DNA of 64,000 nt, from assembly GCF_003443995.1 (NCBI RefSeq), contig NZ_QWEY01000002.1, forward strand, positions 310,001-374,000, in the 5' to 3' direction. Position numbers and translations under genes: made by a program. The notes beneath the pieces were generated by a model. The model did not search any database, was not told the DNA's origin, and was given only the letters and a program-made list of their open reading frames with translations. The stretch comes from Pseudotabrizicola alkalilacus. Its GTDB lineage: Bacteria > Pseudomonadota > Alphaproteobacteria > Rhodobacterales > Rhodobacteraceae. Position 1 is the first letter of the stretch, and every line of letters starts with the position of its first letter. Positions 9,589 to 19,784 of this stretch are shown piece after piece.

Positions 9589-10374
9589 ATGATTGAAAAC
9601 ATGATCCTTTCTGTGTCTGCGGGGCAGGGCGTGTGGCCGCTGATTGCCGCTGTGACGGTAACCCTTTTTGCCGGATTTGTGAAAGGCGCGGTTGGCTTTG
9701 CCATGCCGCTGATCATGATTTCGGCGTTTTCTGCCTTTCTGCCGCCCGAGGTGGCGCTGGCCGGGCTGATCCTGCCGACACTGTTCACCAACCTCAGCCA
9801 GGCCTTTCGTCAGGGGGGTGGCCCGGCACAGGCCACCGCCTGGCAATACCGGCGGTTTCTGATCGGGACGGTGGTGTTCATCGCGATTGCGGCGCAGTTT
9901 TTCGATCTGATCCCGCGCGTGGCCTATCTGCTGCTGCTGGGTGTGCCGGTCACCGCTTTTGCGGCGCTGCAACTGGCGGGCGTGCCGCTGGCCCTGCGGC
10001 TGGAGCATCGCAACCGGGCGGAATGGGGGGTGGGGGTGATCGGGGGCCTTTATGGCGGTGTCTCGGGCATCTGGGGGCCGCCGCTGCTGGTCTATCTGCT
10101 TTCGGTCAACGCGCCCAAGCTGGAGGCGATCCGGGCGCAAGGCGTGGTGTTCCTGATCGGGGCGGTGGCATTACTGGTCGCGCATCTTGGCACCGGGCTG
10201 GCCAATGCGCAGACACTGGCGTTTTCAGCCGCGCTGGTGGTGCCGGCGCAGATCGGCATGGTTCTGGGCTACCGTTTGCAGGACCGGCTGCCGCAGGCGC
10301 GGTTCCGGCGCTGGACGCAGGCGCTGCTGGTGGTGACCGGGCTCAATCTGGTGCTGCAGGCGCTGGTGGCCTAG
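9589..10374 (+). CDS. TauE/SafE-family membrane exporter
   Basis: 261 residues with about eight hydrophobic helices. The start VTLFAGFVKGAVGFAMPLIMISAF and the mid-protein repeat GVIGGLYGGVSGIWGPPLLVYLLS are the duplicated glycine-rich motifs of TauE/SafE (DUF81) anion exporters, which move sulfite, sulfoacetate or other small organosulfur anions across the inner membrane. The substrate is not evident and neighbours give no help. Divergent from the acyl-CoA dehydrogenase across a 202-bp gap. Confidence 0.85.
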   Translation: MIENMILSVSAGQGVWPLIAAVTVTLFAGFVKGAVGFAMPLIMISAFSAFLPPEVALAGLILPTLFTNLSQAFRQGGGPAQATAWQYRRFLIGTVVFIAIAAQFFDLIPRVAYLLLLGVPVTAFAALQLAGVPLALRLEHRNRAEWGVGVIGGLYGGVSGIWGPPLLVYLLSVNAPKLEAIRAQGVVFLIGAVALLVAHLGTGLANAQTLAFSAALVVPAQIGMVLGYRLQDRLPQARFRRWTQALLVVTGLNLVLQALVA

Positions 10375-10394
10375 GGCGGACGCGCTCCGCGCGG

Positions 10395-10414
10395 GAGTAT
10401 TTTGAAAGCAGCAA
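10395..10414 (+). repeat. Interspersed repeat, GAGTATTT...AGCAGCAA class
   Basis: GAGTATTTTGAAAGCAGCAA, immediately after a GC-rich palindromic run (GGACGCGCTCCGCGCGG) that follows the exporter stop codon. Same core as at 1694, 22464, 35532 and 53919. Confidence 0.8.
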
Positions 10415-10419
10415 ATGCA

Positions 10420-10450
10420 AAGCGCCCGCGTGCGGGACACGCGGGCGCTT
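10420..10450. terminator. Bidirectional terminator between exporter and pckA
   Basis: Perfect 13-bp stem AAGCGCCCGCGTG / CACGCGGGCGCTT with a five-base loop, in the gap between two convergent genes. No long T-run, but the stem is very GC-rich. Confidence 0.8.
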
Positions 10451-10467
10451 GCTTTGGTCTGGCCGGA

Positions 10468-12066
10468 TCAGCCGATGGCGGCGGCTTTGATGTCGTCGTC
10501 GATGTAGGGCACGTATTGGCCGAAGTTCTTTGAGAACATGTCGACCAGTTTCTGGGCCTGCGCATCATAGGCGGCGGTATCGGCCCAGGTGGCGCGCGGG
10601 TTGAGCAGGGTGGCGTCGACGCCAGCCAGCGCCACCGGCACCTCGAAGCCAAAGTTCGGATCGCGGCGGAACTCAACGCCCGCCAGCGAGCCGTCGAGCG
10701 CGGCCGTCAGCAGAGCGCGGGTCGCCTTGATCGGCATCCGCTTGCCAGTGCCGTAAGCGCCGCCGGTCCAGCCGGTGTTGACCAGCCAGCAGGTCGCGCC
10801 TTGTTTCAGGATCTTTTCCTGCAACAGCTTGCCGTAAACCTCGGGGCGGCGTGGCATGAAGGGCGCGCCGAAGCAGGTCGAGAACGTCGGGGTCGGCTCG
10901 GTGATCCCGCGCTCGGTGCCCGCCACCTTGGAGGTGAAGCCGGACAGGAAGTGATACATCGCCTGTGCCGGCGACAGCCGTGCAATCGGCGGCAGCACGC
11001 CAAAGGCGTCGCAGGTCAGCATCACCACATGCCGCGGGTGCCCGCCCAGTCCGGTATCGGACGCGTTCGAAATTGCGTCGAGCGGATAGGCGCAGCGGGT
11101 GTTGTCGGTCAGCGAATTGTCGGAAAAGTCCAGCTCCAGCGTTTCGGGATCATAGACCATGTTCTCGACCACAGTGCCAAAGCGCGAGGTGGTGGCGTAG
11201 ATCTCCGGCTCGGCCTTGGGGTCCAGGTTGATGGTCTTGGCGTAGCAGCCACCCTCGAAGTTGAAGATGCCACGGTCGGACCAGCCATGTTCGTCATCGC
11301 CGATCAGGGTGCGGTCGGGAGCAGCGGACAGGGTGGTCTTGCCGGTGCCGGACAGGCCGAAGAACACCGCCGCATCGACCGGATTGCCGATCGCATGGTT
11401 GGCCGAGCAATGCATCGCCATCACGCCCTTGCCGGGCAGGATGTAGTTGAGGATGGTGAACACCGATTTCTTGTTTTCACCAGCATAGGCGGTGTTGGCG
11501 ATCAGCACGGTCTTTTCGTCAAAGTTCAGCGCGATCACGGTTTCCGAACGGCAGCCGTGGCGGGCGGGATCGGCCTTGAAGCTGGGGACGTTGATGATGG
11601 TCCATTCCGGGGTGAACCCGTCCAGCTCGTCCTGCGCCGGGCGGCGCAGCAGGTGGCGGATGAACAGCCCGTGCCAGGCCAGCTCCGCGATCACCCGCAC
11701 ATCCAGCCGGTGCAGCGGATCGGCCCCGGCATACAGATCCTGCACGAACAGATCACGCCCGGCCAGATGCGCCAGCATGTCGGCTTTCAGAACCGCGTAA
11801 GCTTCGGGCGTCATCGGCGCGTTATTGTCCCACCAGATGGTCTTTTCGACCGATGGCGTGCGGACAACAAATTTGTCCTTGGGCGAACGACCGGTAAACT
11901 GGCCGGTGGAGCACAGGAAAGCACCGCCTTTGCCCAGACGCCCTTCGCCCCGCGCTACGGCGGCTTCGACAAGGGCAGGCTCGATCTGGTTGTAATAGAC
12001 GTTGCCCAAACCTGTGATGCCTTGCGCGTCGAGGGTTTGATCGGGGTTCACGCGTCCGTGGTTCAT
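10468..12066 (-). CDS. pckA: Phosphoenolpyruvate carboxykinase (ATP)
   Basis: 532 residues from ATG at 12066 ([26 protein letters not shown]). Decarboxylates and phosphorylates oxaloacetate to PEP with ATP, the entry to gluconeogenesis. Landmarks are [12 protein letters not shown], the phosphate loop [12 protein letters not shown], the metal site [10 protein letters not shown] and [14 protein letters not shown]. An N-terminal open extension to 12183 is not supported. It is divergent from chvI-chvG, an arrangement conserved in alphaproteobacteria and consistent with joint control of carbon flow. It would receive oxaloacetate made by the bhc cycle. Confidence 0.97.
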   Translation of the reverse strand: MNHGRVNPDQTLDAQGITGLGNVYYNQIEPALVEAAVARGEGRLGKGGAFLCSTGQFTGRSPKDKFVVRTPSVEKTIWWDNNAPMTPEAYAVLKADMLAHLAGRDLFVQDLYAGADPLHRLDVRVIAELAWHGLFIRHLLRRPAQDELDGFTPEWTIINVPSFKADPARHGCRSETVIALNFDEKTVLIANTAYAGENKKSVFTILNYILPGKGVMAMHCSANHAIGNPVDAAVFFGLSGTGKTTLSAAPDRTLIGDDEHGWSDRGIFNFEGGCYAKTINLDPKAEPEIYATTSRFGTVVENMVYDPETLELDFSDNSLTDNTRCAYPLDAISNASDTGLGGHPRHVVMLTCDAFGVLPPIARLSPAQAMYHFLSGFTSKVAGTERGITEPTPTFSTCFGAPFMPRRPEVYGKLLQEKILKQGATCWLVNTGWTGGAYGTGKRMPIKATRALLTAALDGSLAGVEFRRDPNFGFEVPVALAGVDATLLNPRATWADTAAYDAQAQKLVDMFSKNFGQYVPYIDDDIKAAAIG

Positions 12067-12428
12067 TCTGCAAGCTCCCGTGGCCCACGCAGTGGCGCGG
12101 GCTGAATTTCGGTCAGAATTCGGTATCCAGGCCAATAGGATACCGGTGGCAGCCCAGGGCCATTGGGTGTCCACACCGCGCATATAACATAGGGATGACG
12201 CATCGGAACAGGACGCATTGGCGCAGTTAGCGCAACCATCTTCAGGTTAGCGCAACCATTTCTGGTCCTTTTGTGCAAGTGAGGCAAATTAGTCATTCCT
12301 TGGCAATTTTCTTGCCAGATGGGACTCCAAAACCGGGTGATTCGCAGTTCGTTGTTGATTCCGTGACCCGTTCCACAGATCATGATAGAAAAATAAGAGT
12401 ATCGGGCAGTCACAAGGAAACGCACATC
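12067..12428. promoter_or_regulatory. pckA/chvI divergent intergenic region with direct repeats
   Basis: A 362-bp gap with no gene. It contains two exact copies of GTTAGCGCAACCAT at 12226-12239 and 12246-12259, spaced 20 bp (about two helical turns), roughly 160-190 bp upstream of both start codons. Promoters for both genes must lie here. Direct repeats at whole-turn spacing suit an OmpR-type regulator such as ChvI, but the motif is not one I can assign. Confidence 0.5.
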
Positions 12429-13130
12429 ATGGCAAGGATCGCCCTTGTTGACGACGACAGGAATATCCTGACGTCTGTATCAATGACACTCGAAGCCGAA
12501 GGCTTCGAGGTTGAGACCTATAACGACGGCCAGTCTGCCTATGATGCGTTCACGCGCCGCATGCCCGACATGGCTGTGCTCGACATCAAGATGCCGCGCA
12601 TGGATGGCATGGATCTGCTGCAGCGGATCCGTCTGAAAACCAGCATGCCGGTGATCTTTCTCACCTCCAAGGATGACGAGATTGACGAGGTGTTGGGTCT
12701 GCGGATGGGCGCCGATGACTACGTCAAGAAACCGTTCAGCCAACGTCTGCTGGTGGAGCGGATCCGCGCCCTGTTGCGGCGTCAGGATGCCATAGTCACC
12801 GGCGAGGTGGCGGTGACCGAAGAAACCAAGATCATGGAACGCGGCCATCTGCGGATGGACCCGTTGCGCCATTCGGTGTCGTGGAAGGGGCTGGATGTCT
12901 CGCTCACCGTCACCGAATTCATGCTGTTGCAGGCGCTGGCCCAGCGTCCCGGCTTTGTCAAATCGCGCGATCAGCTGATGGACGTGGCCTATGATGATCA
13001 GGTCTATGTCGATGACCGCACAATCGACAGTCATATCAAACGTTTGCGCAAGAAAATGCGCTCGGTGGATGATGAGTTTTCCGCCATCGAGACGCTGTAC
13101 GGCATTGGCTATCGTTACAACGAAGCATGA
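12429..13130 (+). CDS. chvI: Response regulator ChvI
   Basis: 233 residues from ATG 12429. OmpR/PhoB-type regulator: receiver domain residues 1-120 with acidic pocket D8-D10, phospho-acceptor D52 ([11 protein letters not shown]) and K in VKKPF; winged-helix DNA-binding domain from about residue 140 ([42 protein letters not shown]). Together with the adjacent kinase ChvG it forms the alphaproteobacterial envelope/acid-stress system. The upstream in-frame extension to 12273 lies in the intergenic region. Stop overlaps the chvG start. Confidence 0.94.
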   Translation: MARIALVDDDRNILTSVSMTLEAEGFEVETYNDGQSAYDAFTRRMPDMAVLDIKMPRMDGMDLLQRIRLKTSMPVIFLTSKDDEIDEVLGLRMGADDYVKKPFSQRLLVERIRALLRRQDAIVTGEVAVTEETKIMERGHLRMDPLRHSVSWKGLDVSLTVTEFMLLQALAQRPGFVKSRDQLMDVAYDDQVYVDDRTIDSHIKRLRKKMRSVDDEFSAIETLYGIGYRYNEA

Positions 13131-14824
13131 CAGCGATGCCCCAGACCGGCCTTCGGGATCCGCGCACCGCAAAGGGCGCAAACGTCCTTTTGGGCGAGGA
13201 TTGGGTATCGTCTGAGGGGACCGAGGACGCTCTGCGCGAGACCCGCAGCAAACGCGGGCTGTTGTCGCTGAAACGCTCGCCGCTGGCGCGCAAGATCATC
13301 ATTTTCAATCTGATGGCTCTGGTGGTGCTGGTCGCGGGCGTGCTGTTCCTCAACCCGTTCCGCGACAGTCTTGTGGTACAGCGCGAACAGGGGTTCGTGA
13401 CCGAGGTGAAGCTGATCGCCGATGTGTTCGAGGCGCGGCTGCCGGCGACCGGCGTGGTTGACATGGGGCCGGGCAGTGCCTTTGCGCAGTCTATCGGCAA
13501 TGTCAGCCTGAGTGATGGCACCTCTATCTTTGTCTTTGACAAGGATGCCCGCATGATCGGCACCGCCACCGGACAGACTGCAGAGATGCCGCAGGATCAG
13601 TCCACCGTGATCACCGGCTTTCTGAATGCGGTCTGGGATGGGGCGTCGCGGCTGTTTTCCTCGGGCGGCGGGCGTGGGGCCAGTGTCGATCCCGAAAGTC
13701 TGGCCCGGGCGCTGTTTGACCGGGCCATTGCCGGGGAAACTGCGATCAACTTGGGCAAAGGCGCCGAAGGTGGCGCGCTGTTTTCCGTGGTCAGCCCGGT
13801 GGAGCGGGCGGGCGAAGTGCTGGGCGTGGTCGCGCTGATCAGCGCCGAAGGCGAGATTGACGCGCTGGTCCGCAATGAGCGGGAACAGATCCTGCAAATG
13901 TTCATGCTGGCGCTCTTGGTGTCGATTGGTCTCAGCCTTGTGCTGGCCTCGACCATCGCCAACCCGCTGTCGGATCTGGCGGCGGCGGCAGAGCTGGGCC
14001 ACGACCGCGACGCGCGCAAGATGCAGCCGGGGCGCATCCGCATTCCCGATCTGGCCGGTCGCCCGGATGAGATCGGGCGGCTGTCGGTGGCGGTGCGCGG
14101 CATGGTGGCCGCCCTGTATGACCGCATTGACGCCAATGAACAGTTTGCCGCCGATGTCGCCCATGAGATCAAGAACCCGCTGGCCAGCCTGCGCTCTGCC
14201 GTGGCCTCGATGCATCTGGCCAAACGTGATGACCAGCGCACCCGGCTGCTGGACGTGATTGATCATGATGTGCGCCGGCTTGACCGGCTGGTCAGCGACA
14301 TCTCCAACGCCTCGCGGCTCGACAGTGAGCTGGTCAAGGAACAGGAAGAAGATTTCAACCTGACCAAGACCCTGACCAACCTGTGCGACTATCTGGGCCA
14401 GCAGGCCGGGGAAAAAGGCGTCGAGCTGATCACCGATTTCCCCGCCGAGCCGATCATGATTTCCGGGCTGGAGGCGCGGTTGGCGCAGGTGTTTGTCAAC
14501 CTGATCTCCAACGCGGTGTCATTCTGCGAAGAGGGCGATGCGGTGCGGGTCTGGACCCGCAAGCGCGACAACCGGGTGCTGGTCGTGGTCGAAGATACCG
14601 GCCCCGGCATTCCCGAACAGGCGCTGACCAAAGTGTTCAAACGCTTTTACTCCGAACGTCCGCAGGGCCAGTTCGGCAATAACTCCGGCCTTGGGCTGTC
14701 GATCTCCAAACAGATCGTCGAGGCGCATGGCGGTGTGATCTGGGCAGAAAACATCCGCCCGACCCATGCCGATGCCACCTCTGATCCGCTGGGCGCGCGG
14801 TTCATTGTCGGCTTGCCAGTGTGA
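13127..14824 (+). CDS. chvG: Sensor histidine kinase ChvG
   Basis: 565 residues, start ATG overlapping the chvI stop. A cytoplasmic basic N-terminus (to about residue 55) is followed by a membrane helix ([20 protein letters not shown]), a periplasmic domain, a second helix near 260-282 and a HAMP-like linker. The phospho-acceptor H346 is in [16 protein letters not shown]; the ATPase domain has [10 protein letters not shown] (N box), [11 protein letters not shown] (G1) and [16 protein letters not shown] (G2). The C-terminus ends ARFIVGLPV, as is usual for ChvG/ExoS. Phosphorylates ChvI; in many relatives a periplasmic ExoR-like protein restrains it. Confidence 0.93.
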   Translation: MTAMPQTGLRDPRTAKGANVLLGEDWVSSEGTEDALRETRSKRGLLSLKRSPLARKIIIFNLMALVVLVAGVLFLNPFRDSLVVQREQGFVTEVKLIADVFEARLPATGVVDMGPGSAFAQSIGNVSLSDGTSIFVFDKDARMIGTATGQTAEMPQDQSTVITGFLNAVWDGASRLFSSGGGRGASVDPESLARALFDRAIAGETAINLGKGAEGGALFSVVSPVERAGEVLGVVALISAEGEIDALVRNEREQILQMFMLALLVSIGLSLVLASTIANPLSDLAAAAELGHDRDARKMQPGRIRIPDLAGRPDEIGRLSVAVRGMVAALYDRIDANEQFAADVAHEIKNPLASLRSAVASMHLAKRDDQRTRLLDVIDHDVRRLDRLVSDISNASRLDSELVKEQEEDFNLTKTLTNLCDYLGQQAGEKGVELITDFPAEPIMISGLEARLAQVFVNLISNAVSFCEEGDAVRVWTRKRDNRVLVVVEDTGPGIPEQALTKVFKRFYSERPQGQFGNNSGLGLSISKQIVEAHGGVIWAENIRPTHADATSDPLGARFIVGLPV

Positions 14825-14833
14825 CGCCGCGCC

Positions 14834-15256
14834 ATGACGGCGCCGCTGACCCTGCACGCCACCACCATAGCCTTTGACGGCCAGGCGATTCTGCTGACCG
14901 GGGCCTCTGGCAGCGGCAAGTCTGCGCTGGCCCTGCAACTGATGGCCATCGGGGCCGGGCTGGTGGCCGATGATCAGACCATCCTGACCTTGCAGGGTGC
15001 GCAGATCATCGCCACCTGCCCCCCCGCCATCGCCGGGATGATCGAGGCGCGCGGCGTCGGGCTGCTCAACGCCCCGCCTCTGCCGCAGGCGATTGTTGCG
15101 CTGGTGGTCGATCTTGACCGGGTTGAGACTGAGCGTCTGCCCGATCACCGCACGATCACCATATTGGGACAGCCGCTTTCCCTTGTACTTGGCAGCAATT
15201 CGGCCCATTTTCCTTCTTCGCTCCGGCACTATGTTTTGTATGGGCGACGTGGGTAG
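14834..15256 (+). CDS. hprK: HPr kinase/phosphorylase, short alphaproteobacterial form
   Basis: 140 residues, about half the length of firmicute HprK because the N-terminal domain is missing, which is normal in alphaproteobacteria. The Walker A loop GASGSGKS covers residues 23-30 and the later [12 protein letters not shown] is the HprK signature region. It phosphorylates HPr on Ser46; the HPr encoded 1.3 kb downstream has a serine at exactly that position. Nine bases after chvG and overlapping the possible early start of rapZ. Confidence 0.9.
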   Translation: MTAPLTLHATTIAFDGQAILLTGASGSGKSALALQLMAIGAGLVADDQTILTLQGAQIIATCPPAIAGMIEARGVGLLNAPPLPQAIVALVVDLDRVETERLPDHRTITILGQPLSLVLGSNSAHFPSSLRHYVLYGRRG

Positions 15257-15269
15257 CAGGCTGGGAAAC

Positions 15270-16205
15270 GTGGCAGAAACCGCTCCTCTTCAACCGCAGG
15301 GCCATCAGCTGGTTCTGGTCACCGGCCCTTCGGGTGCCGGGCGTTCTACAGCGATCAATGCGCTGGAGGATCTGGGCTATGAGGTGATCGACAACCTGCC
15401 GCTGACGCTGGTGCCCCGCCTGATCGAAGGGCCGCCGACGGTGCAGCCGATCGCGCTTGGCCTCGATGTGCGCAACCGTGACTTTGCCGCCTCCAACCTG
15501 ATCGAGCTGATCGACCGTCTGACCCGCGATCCCGGCGTGCAGCTCAGCGTGCTGTATATCGACTGCCAGCCCGGTGTTCTGGTGCAACGCTACAGCGAAA
15601 CCCGCCGCCGCCACCCCCTCGCGCCCAGCGACAGCCCCGAAGAAGGGGTCGAACGTGAGATTGATCTGCTGGCCCCGATCAAGGCGCGGGCGGATCATCT
15701 GATCGACACCACCGATCTGACCGTTCACGGCCTCAAGGCCGAGGTGACGCGCTGGTTTGGGCAGGGGCAGGGGCCAAGCCTTGCGGTTTCGGTGCAGAGT
15801 TTCAGCTACAAGCGCGGTGTCCCACGCGGCGTCGATATGGTGTTCGACTGCCGGTTCCTGCGCAATCCGCACTGGGATGCCACGCTGCGCGCCCACGATG
15901 GCCGCGACTCACAGGTGGTGGACTTCATTCATCAGGATGCCCGGTTTGAAGAGTTCTATCAAAAGTTGAGCGACATTCTCACGTTTCTCCTTCCGGCCCA
16001 TCTGGCCGAGGGGCGGTCGCATGTCAGCATTGCGTTTGGGTGTACCGGGGGGCAACACAGATCGGTTGCCGTAGCGGAAATGATGGCTGACACCCTTGCG
16101 AATAACGGCTGGGCGGTGTCAAAACGACATCGGGAACTCGAACGGCGGGCAGCTGCCGGGCCAGCGGGACCGGGTGCGCAACCAACAAGGATGGACGGCC
16201 TGTGA
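15270..16205 (+). CDS. rapZ: RNase adapter / nucleotide-binding protein RapZ
   Basis: 311 residues from the GTG at 15270 ([26 protein letters not shown]); an ATG at 15240 would add ten residues and overlap hprK, so the exact start is uncertain. RapZ-family proteins bind nucleotides and, in enterobacteria, the GlmZ/GlmY RNAs. The P-loop is GPSGAGRS with Arg in the usual Lys position. The C-terminal domain has [25 protein letters not shown] and [18 protein letters not shown], both diagnostic. Gene order hprK-rapZ-EIIA-HPr is the standard alphaproteobacterial regulatory PTS cluster. Confidence 0.92.
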   Translation: MAETAPLQPQGHQLVLVTGPSGAGRSTAINALEDLGYEVIDNLPLTLVPRLIEGPPTVQPIALGLDVRNRDFAASNLIELIDRLTRDPGVQLSVLYIDCQPGVLVQRYSETRRRHPLAPSDSPEEGVEREIDLLAPIKARADHLIDTTDLTVHGLKAEVTRWFGQGQGPSLAVSVQSFSYKRGVPRGVDMVFDCRFLRNPHWDATLRAHDGRDSQVVDFIHQDARFEEFYQKLSDILTFLLPAHLAEGRSHVSIAFGCTGGQHRSVAVAEMMADTLANNGWAVSKRHRELERRAAAGPAGPGAQPTRMDGL

Positions 16206-16597
16206 TCGGAATCGTGATCGTGGCACATGGAGGGCTGGCGCGCGAATACCTCGCCGCGGTCGAGCATGTCGTCGGCCCACAATCTGCCATGCGCGCGATC
16301 TCGATCGAGGATGATCACGACCGCGCCGCCAAACAGGCCGAAATCTGTGGCGCGGCAGATGCGGTGGACCGGGGCGCGGGCGTGGTGGTGGTCACCGATA
16401 TGTTCGGCGGATCGCCGTCAAACCTGTCGCTGATGGCCTGTTGCGGCCCGGACCGGCGCATTATCTACGGCGCAAACCTGCCGATGCTGATCAAGCTGAC
16501 AAAATCGCGTGAGGTGCCGGTGGCTGATGCCGTTGCGGCAGCGCTGGACGCAGGGCGCAAATACATCAACAGCCTGGATCTGGGCGGAGGTGCCTGA
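16202..16597 (+). CDS. PTS EIIA component, mannose type
   Basis: 131 residues from a GTG that overlaps the rapZ stop (GTGA). The phosphorylatable histidine is H9 in [17 protein letters not shown], and [17 protein letters not shown] is the family signature. No EIIB or EIIC sugar-transport domain is present in the cluster, so it is probably a regulatory phosphate sink that receives phosphate from HPr rather than a sugar importer. Confidence 0.92.
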   Translation: MIGIVIVAHGGLAREYLAAVEHVVGPQSAMRAISIEDDHDRAAKQAEICGAADAVDRGAGVVVVTDMFGGSPSNLSLMACCGPDRRIIYGANLPMLIKLTKSREVPVADAVAAALDAGRKYINSLDLGGGA

Positions 16598-16599
16598 AT

Positions 16600-16869
16600 T
16601 TGGCTGATAAAACGCTGTCCATCATCAACGAAAAGGGCCTTCACGCCCGCGCCAGCGCCAAATTTGTCGAAGTGGTCGAGGCATTTGATGCCCAGGCTCA
16701 GGTCACAAAAGACGGCATGACGGTCTCTGGCGACTCGATCATGGGGCTTTTGATGTTGGCAGCCTCCCGCGGAACCTCTATTGAAGTGCGGACCACGGGG
16801 GCCGAGGCGGACCCATTGGCAGAGGCACTTTGCGCGCTGGTGGCCAATCGCTTCGGGGAAGATTACTGA
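16600..16869 (+). CDS. ptsH: Phosphocarrier protein HPr
   Basis: 89 residues from a TTG start at 16600; GGGCGGAGG about 10 bases upstream is a strong ribosome-binding site and no other start fits. H15 (NEKGLHARAS) is the site phosphorylated by enzyme I, and S46 (VSGDSIMGLLMLAAS) is the site modified by HprK. Both are present, so dual phosphorylation control is expected. Enzyme I is not in this window. Confidence 0.94.
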   Translation: MADKTLSIINEKGLHARASAKFVEVVEAFDAQAQVTKDGMTVSGDSIMGLLMLAASRGTSIEVRTTGAEADPLAEALCALVANRFGEDY

Positions 16870-16901
16870 GCCACATGGTGGTGCAGAAAGGCCGACGGAT
16901 C

Positions 16902-17783
16902 GTGACAGAACATCCGCAGATCGACACACGCATCGGCGACGGGACAGACCTCGTTCCGCGCGATCGCCCCTATGACATGCGCCGACTGTCCTATGCTGGC
17001 AGTTTTTCCAACCCGGTCAAGGCCGGGGCAATCCGCGCCATTGAATGGGCGACGGCCAAGATCACCCTGCTGCGGCTGATCCGCGAATTTGAACGCGCCG
17101 GAGCGCCGTTTGGCTCGCCGTTCTGGCCAAAGGCCCTGCGTCACATGGGCATTCGCATCGACACCCCACCGGAAGAGGTGGCGCATATTCCGCCGACCGG
17201 GCCGGTGGTGGTGGTCTCGAACCACCCGCATGGTCTGGTCGATGGCATGATTCTGGCCGAAATTGTCAACCGGGTGCGGTCAGACTTCAGGATCCTGACC
17301 CGGTCCCTGCTGACCGGCATTCCCGAGGTCGAGGAATTCATGATCCCGGTGCCGTTCCCGCATGAGGAAAACGCGCGCGAGGCCGGGCTGGTGATGCGCA
17401 ATCTGACGATGGAACATCTGAAGCGTGGCGGGGTCATCATCCTGTTCCCGGCGGGCAAAGTCGCGATGTCCGAAGGCTTTTTCGGCCCGGCGGTGGAGGC
17501 GGAGTGGAATGTTTTCACCCACAAGATGATCCAGCGCTCGGGCGCGACCATCGTTCCGGTGCATTTCACCGGCCAGAACAGCCGCCTGTTCCTGATCGCG
17601 AACAAGCTGTCAGACACGCTGCGGCAGGGCCTGCTGCTGTATGAGATCAAGCGCGCGCTGTTCAAACCGCAGCGCCCGTTCATCGGCGCTGCCATCCCTG
17701 CCACTGAGCTGACCAAATGGGAAGGCAATCCGCGCGGATTTCTGGCCTGGCTGCGCCAGCACACGCTTGATCTGGGGCGCTAG
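16902..17783 (+). CDS. Lysophospholipid (1-acylglycerol-3-phosphate-like) acyltransferase
   Basis: 293 residues from GTG 16902 (MTEHPQIDTRIGDG), with AGAAAGG about 10 bases upstream; ATG 16875 is an alternative. The acyltransferase HX4D box is HPHGLVD near residue 108, followed by a hydrophobic stretch and the FPAGKVAMSEGFFGP motif for acceptor binding. The family transfers acyl chains to lysophosphatidic acid or similar acceptors at the inner membrane. The natural acceptor here is unknown. It follows HPr by 32 bp and may be cotranscribed with the PTS genes. Confidence 0.8.
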   Translation: MTEHPQIDTRIGDGTDLVPRDRPYDMRRLSYAGSFSNPVKAGAIRAIEWATAKITLLRLIREFERAGAPFGSPFWPKALRHMGIRIDTPPEEVAHIPPTGPVVVVSNHPHGLVDGMILAEIVNRVRSDFRILTRSLLTGIPEVEEFMIPVPFPHEENAREAGLVMRNLTMEHLKRGGVIILFPAGKVAMSEGFFGPAVEAEWNVFTHKMIQRSGATIVPVHFTGQNSRLFLIANKLSDTLRQGLLLYEIKRALFKPQRPFIGAAIPATELTKWEGNPRGFLAWLRQHTLDLGR

Positions 17784-17840
17784 GACCGACAACACGGCGA
17801 CAATGCCGCCGACGAACTTACCATGAAAGATCGCGGCGGT

Positions 17841-18716
17841 TCAGCGCGTCGGAACCGGGGTTTCCCCGCGATAATCATAAAACCCGCGCTGCGTCTTGCG
17901 GCCCAGCCACCCGGCCTCGACATATTTGGTCAACAGCGGGCAGGGGCGGTATTTGGTATCCGCCAGCCCGTCATGCAGCACGTTCATGATCGCAAGGCAG
18001 GTATCCAGCCCGATAAAATCCGCCAGTTCCAGCGGCCCCATCGGGTGATTGGCCCCCAGTTTCATGGATTCGTCGATCGACTTGACCGAACCAACCCCCT
18101 CGTACAGCGTATAAACCGCCTCGTTGATCATCGGCATCAGGATGCGGTTGACGATAAAGGCCGGAAAATCTTCGGCTGATGCCGCCGTCTTGCCCAGTTT
18201 GCGCACCACCGCATGCATTGCATCCCAGGTTTCCTGATCGGTCGCGATTCCCCGGATCAGTTCCACCAGCTGCATCACCGGCACCGGGTTCATGAAGTGG
18301 AACCCCATGAATTTTTCCGGCCGGTCGGTGCGGCTGGCCAGCCGGGTGATCGAGATCGACGAAGTGTTCGAGGTCAGAATCGTATGCGGCTTCAGATGCG
18401 GCAGCAGGTCGTCAAAGATCGCCTGTTTGACCGTTTCCCGCTCGGTCGCGGCCTCGATGATCAGATCGCAGGGGCCGACTTCGGCCAGTTTCAGCGTGGT
18501 CGTGATCCGGGCCATGGCCGCTGCCTTGTCGTCGGCAGTGACCTTCCCGCGTGAGACCTGGCGTTCGATGTTGCGGTCGATGGTGGCGACGGCATTGGAC
18601 AGCGCGGCTTCATTCACGTCGGTCAGAATAACGTCATAGCCGGCAAGCGCAAAAACATGGGCAATCCCATTGCCCATCTGTCCGGCTCCGACCACGCCCA
18701 CGCTGCGAATGTCCAT
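17841..18716 (-). CDS. 3-hydroxybutyryl-CoA (3-hydroxyacyl-CoA) dehydrogenase
   Basis: 291 residues. NAD-dependent oxidoreductase interconverting 3-hydroxyacyl-CoA and 3-oxoacyl-CoA. The Rossmann motif VGVVGAGQMGNGIAHVFALAGY is at the N-terminus; the catalytic histidine is in MGFHFMNPVPVM, and the C-terminal domain has DFIGLDTCLAIMNVLHDGLADTKYRPCPLL and ends RGFYDYRG. Single-domain length (about 290) indicates the Hbd/PaaH type rather than the fused FadB. Together with mcd and etfBA it fits acyl-CoA or PHB-linked metabolism. Confidence 0.93.
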   Translation of the reverse strand: MDIRSVGVVGAGQMGNGIAHVFALAGYDVILTDVNEAALSNAVATIDRNIERQVSRGKVTADDKAAAMARITTTLKLAEVGPCDLIIEAATERETVKQAIFDDLLPHLKPHTILTSNTSSISITRLASRTDRPEKFMGFHFMNPVPVMQLVELIRGIATDQETWDAMHAVVRKLGKTAASAEDFPAFIVNRILMPMINEAVYTLYEGVGSVKSIDESMKLGANHPMGPLELADFIGLDTCLAIMNVLHDGLADTKYRPCPLLTKYVEAGWLGRKTQRGFYDYRGETPVPTR

Positions 18717-18902
18717 CTGAGAGTTCCTTATCTGTCGTCCGCGCCAACCTTATGCGGCGGGCCACGGCGGGGCAAGAGCGCTGCGTCGCAGCGCCAGAGC
18801 GCACGACCGGATAGGCAGCATTTTCTGCAAATGCGCAAGTTAGCTGTTTCGTAACGGGAATCGGAAAGGCTGATCACGGGTGACTAAACTGTGGTGGGTG
18901 TG

Positions 18903-19730
18903 ATGGCTTTTGAATATCCGGGCGACGGGTCGCTCGACTATTATCCATGCCGGTATGGCATGTCGCGCGTGCTGTTCCGCGGACCGCGCCGTGATCTGGA
19001 CCGTCCCTATGTGGTGACACTGGGGGGCACCGAAACCTATGGCAAATTCGTGCCGGAACCCTATCCGGCGCTGATCGAGGCGGCGACGGGGTTGCGCATG
19101 GTCAATCTGGGCTATGTAAATGCCGGGCTGGATCTGTATCTCAAAGACTCCGCTGTGCTTGAAACCGCCTCGCGGGCACGGCTGGCAGTGGTGCAGATCG
19201 TTGGCGCGCAGAACCTGACAAACCGGTTCTATTCGGTGCATGCCCGGCGCAATGACCGCTTTCTGCGTGCGTCGTCCTATCTGCGCAACATCTACCGCGA
19301 GGTGGATTTCACCGAATTCAGCTTTACCCGCCACATGCTCAGCACGCTGCAAGCCGTCTCAGAAAACCGGTTCGAGGTTCTGGCCGAAGAACTGCGCGCC
19401 GCCTGGGTTACGCGGATGAAAACGCTGATCACCTCGCTGCCATGCAAAACCGTGCTGCTCTGGGTCGCCAACACCCCGCCGCCCTCGCCGGGGCGACGGT
19501 CGGACCTGACGCATGATCCGCTGCTGGTCGATGCCGAAATGGTAGCGGTCCTGCGCGCGCAGGTGACCTGCTACGTCGAAGTTGTGGCCTCGCCTGACGC
19601 GTTGCTGCGCGGCACCTCCGGAATGGCCTATGCGCCGTTTGATGCGCCCGCAGCACAGGGCCTGCCCGGCCCGGCCGTGCATCGCCAGATTGCCGACCAG
19701 CTGGGGCCAGAGCTGCAGCGCCTGTTCTGA
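18903..19730 (+). CDS. DUF6473 family protein
   Basis: 275 residues from ATG 18903 (MAFEYPGDGSLDYYPCRYG); a GTG at 18891 would add four residues. The FEYPGDGSLDYYPCRYGMSR opening, the VVTLGGTETYGKFVPEPYP box and the NLGYVNAGLDLYLKD segment are characteristic of a Rhodobacterales protein family of unknown function that resembles SGNH/sulfotransferase-like folds in part (inference). No transmembrane segment or signal peptide is seen. Confidence 0.75.
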   Translation: MAFEYPGDGSLDYYPCRYGMSRVLFRGPRRDLDRPYVVTLGGTETYGKFVPEPYPALIEAATGLRMVNLGYVNAGLDLYLKDSAVLETASRARLAVVQIVGAQNLTNRFYSVHARRNDRFLRASSYLRNIYREVDFTEFSFTRHMLSTLQAVSENRFEVLAEELRAAWVTRMKTLITSLPCKTVLLWVANTPPPSPGRRSDLTHDPLLVDAEMVAVLRAQVTCYVEVVASPDALLRGTSGMAYAPFDAPAAQGLPGPAVHRQIADQLGPELQRLF

Positions 19731-19735
19731 ATGCA

Positions 19736-19763
19736 AACGGGCGCCCGGTCAGGGGCGCCCGTT
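19736..19763. terminator. Bidirectional terminator, DUF6473 / etfA
   Basis: Perfect 11-bp stem AACGGGCGCCC / GGGCGCCCGTT with a six-base loop between two convergent genes. Confidence 0.8.
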
Positions 19764-19784
19764 GCCGTATATCTTGAGATCAGC

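Noticed and set aside
15240-15272. Overlap of hprK and rapZ as a frameshifted fusion
   Set aside because: Both frames have full domains and plausible independent starts (ATG 15240 or GTG 15270); this is ordinary gene overlap.
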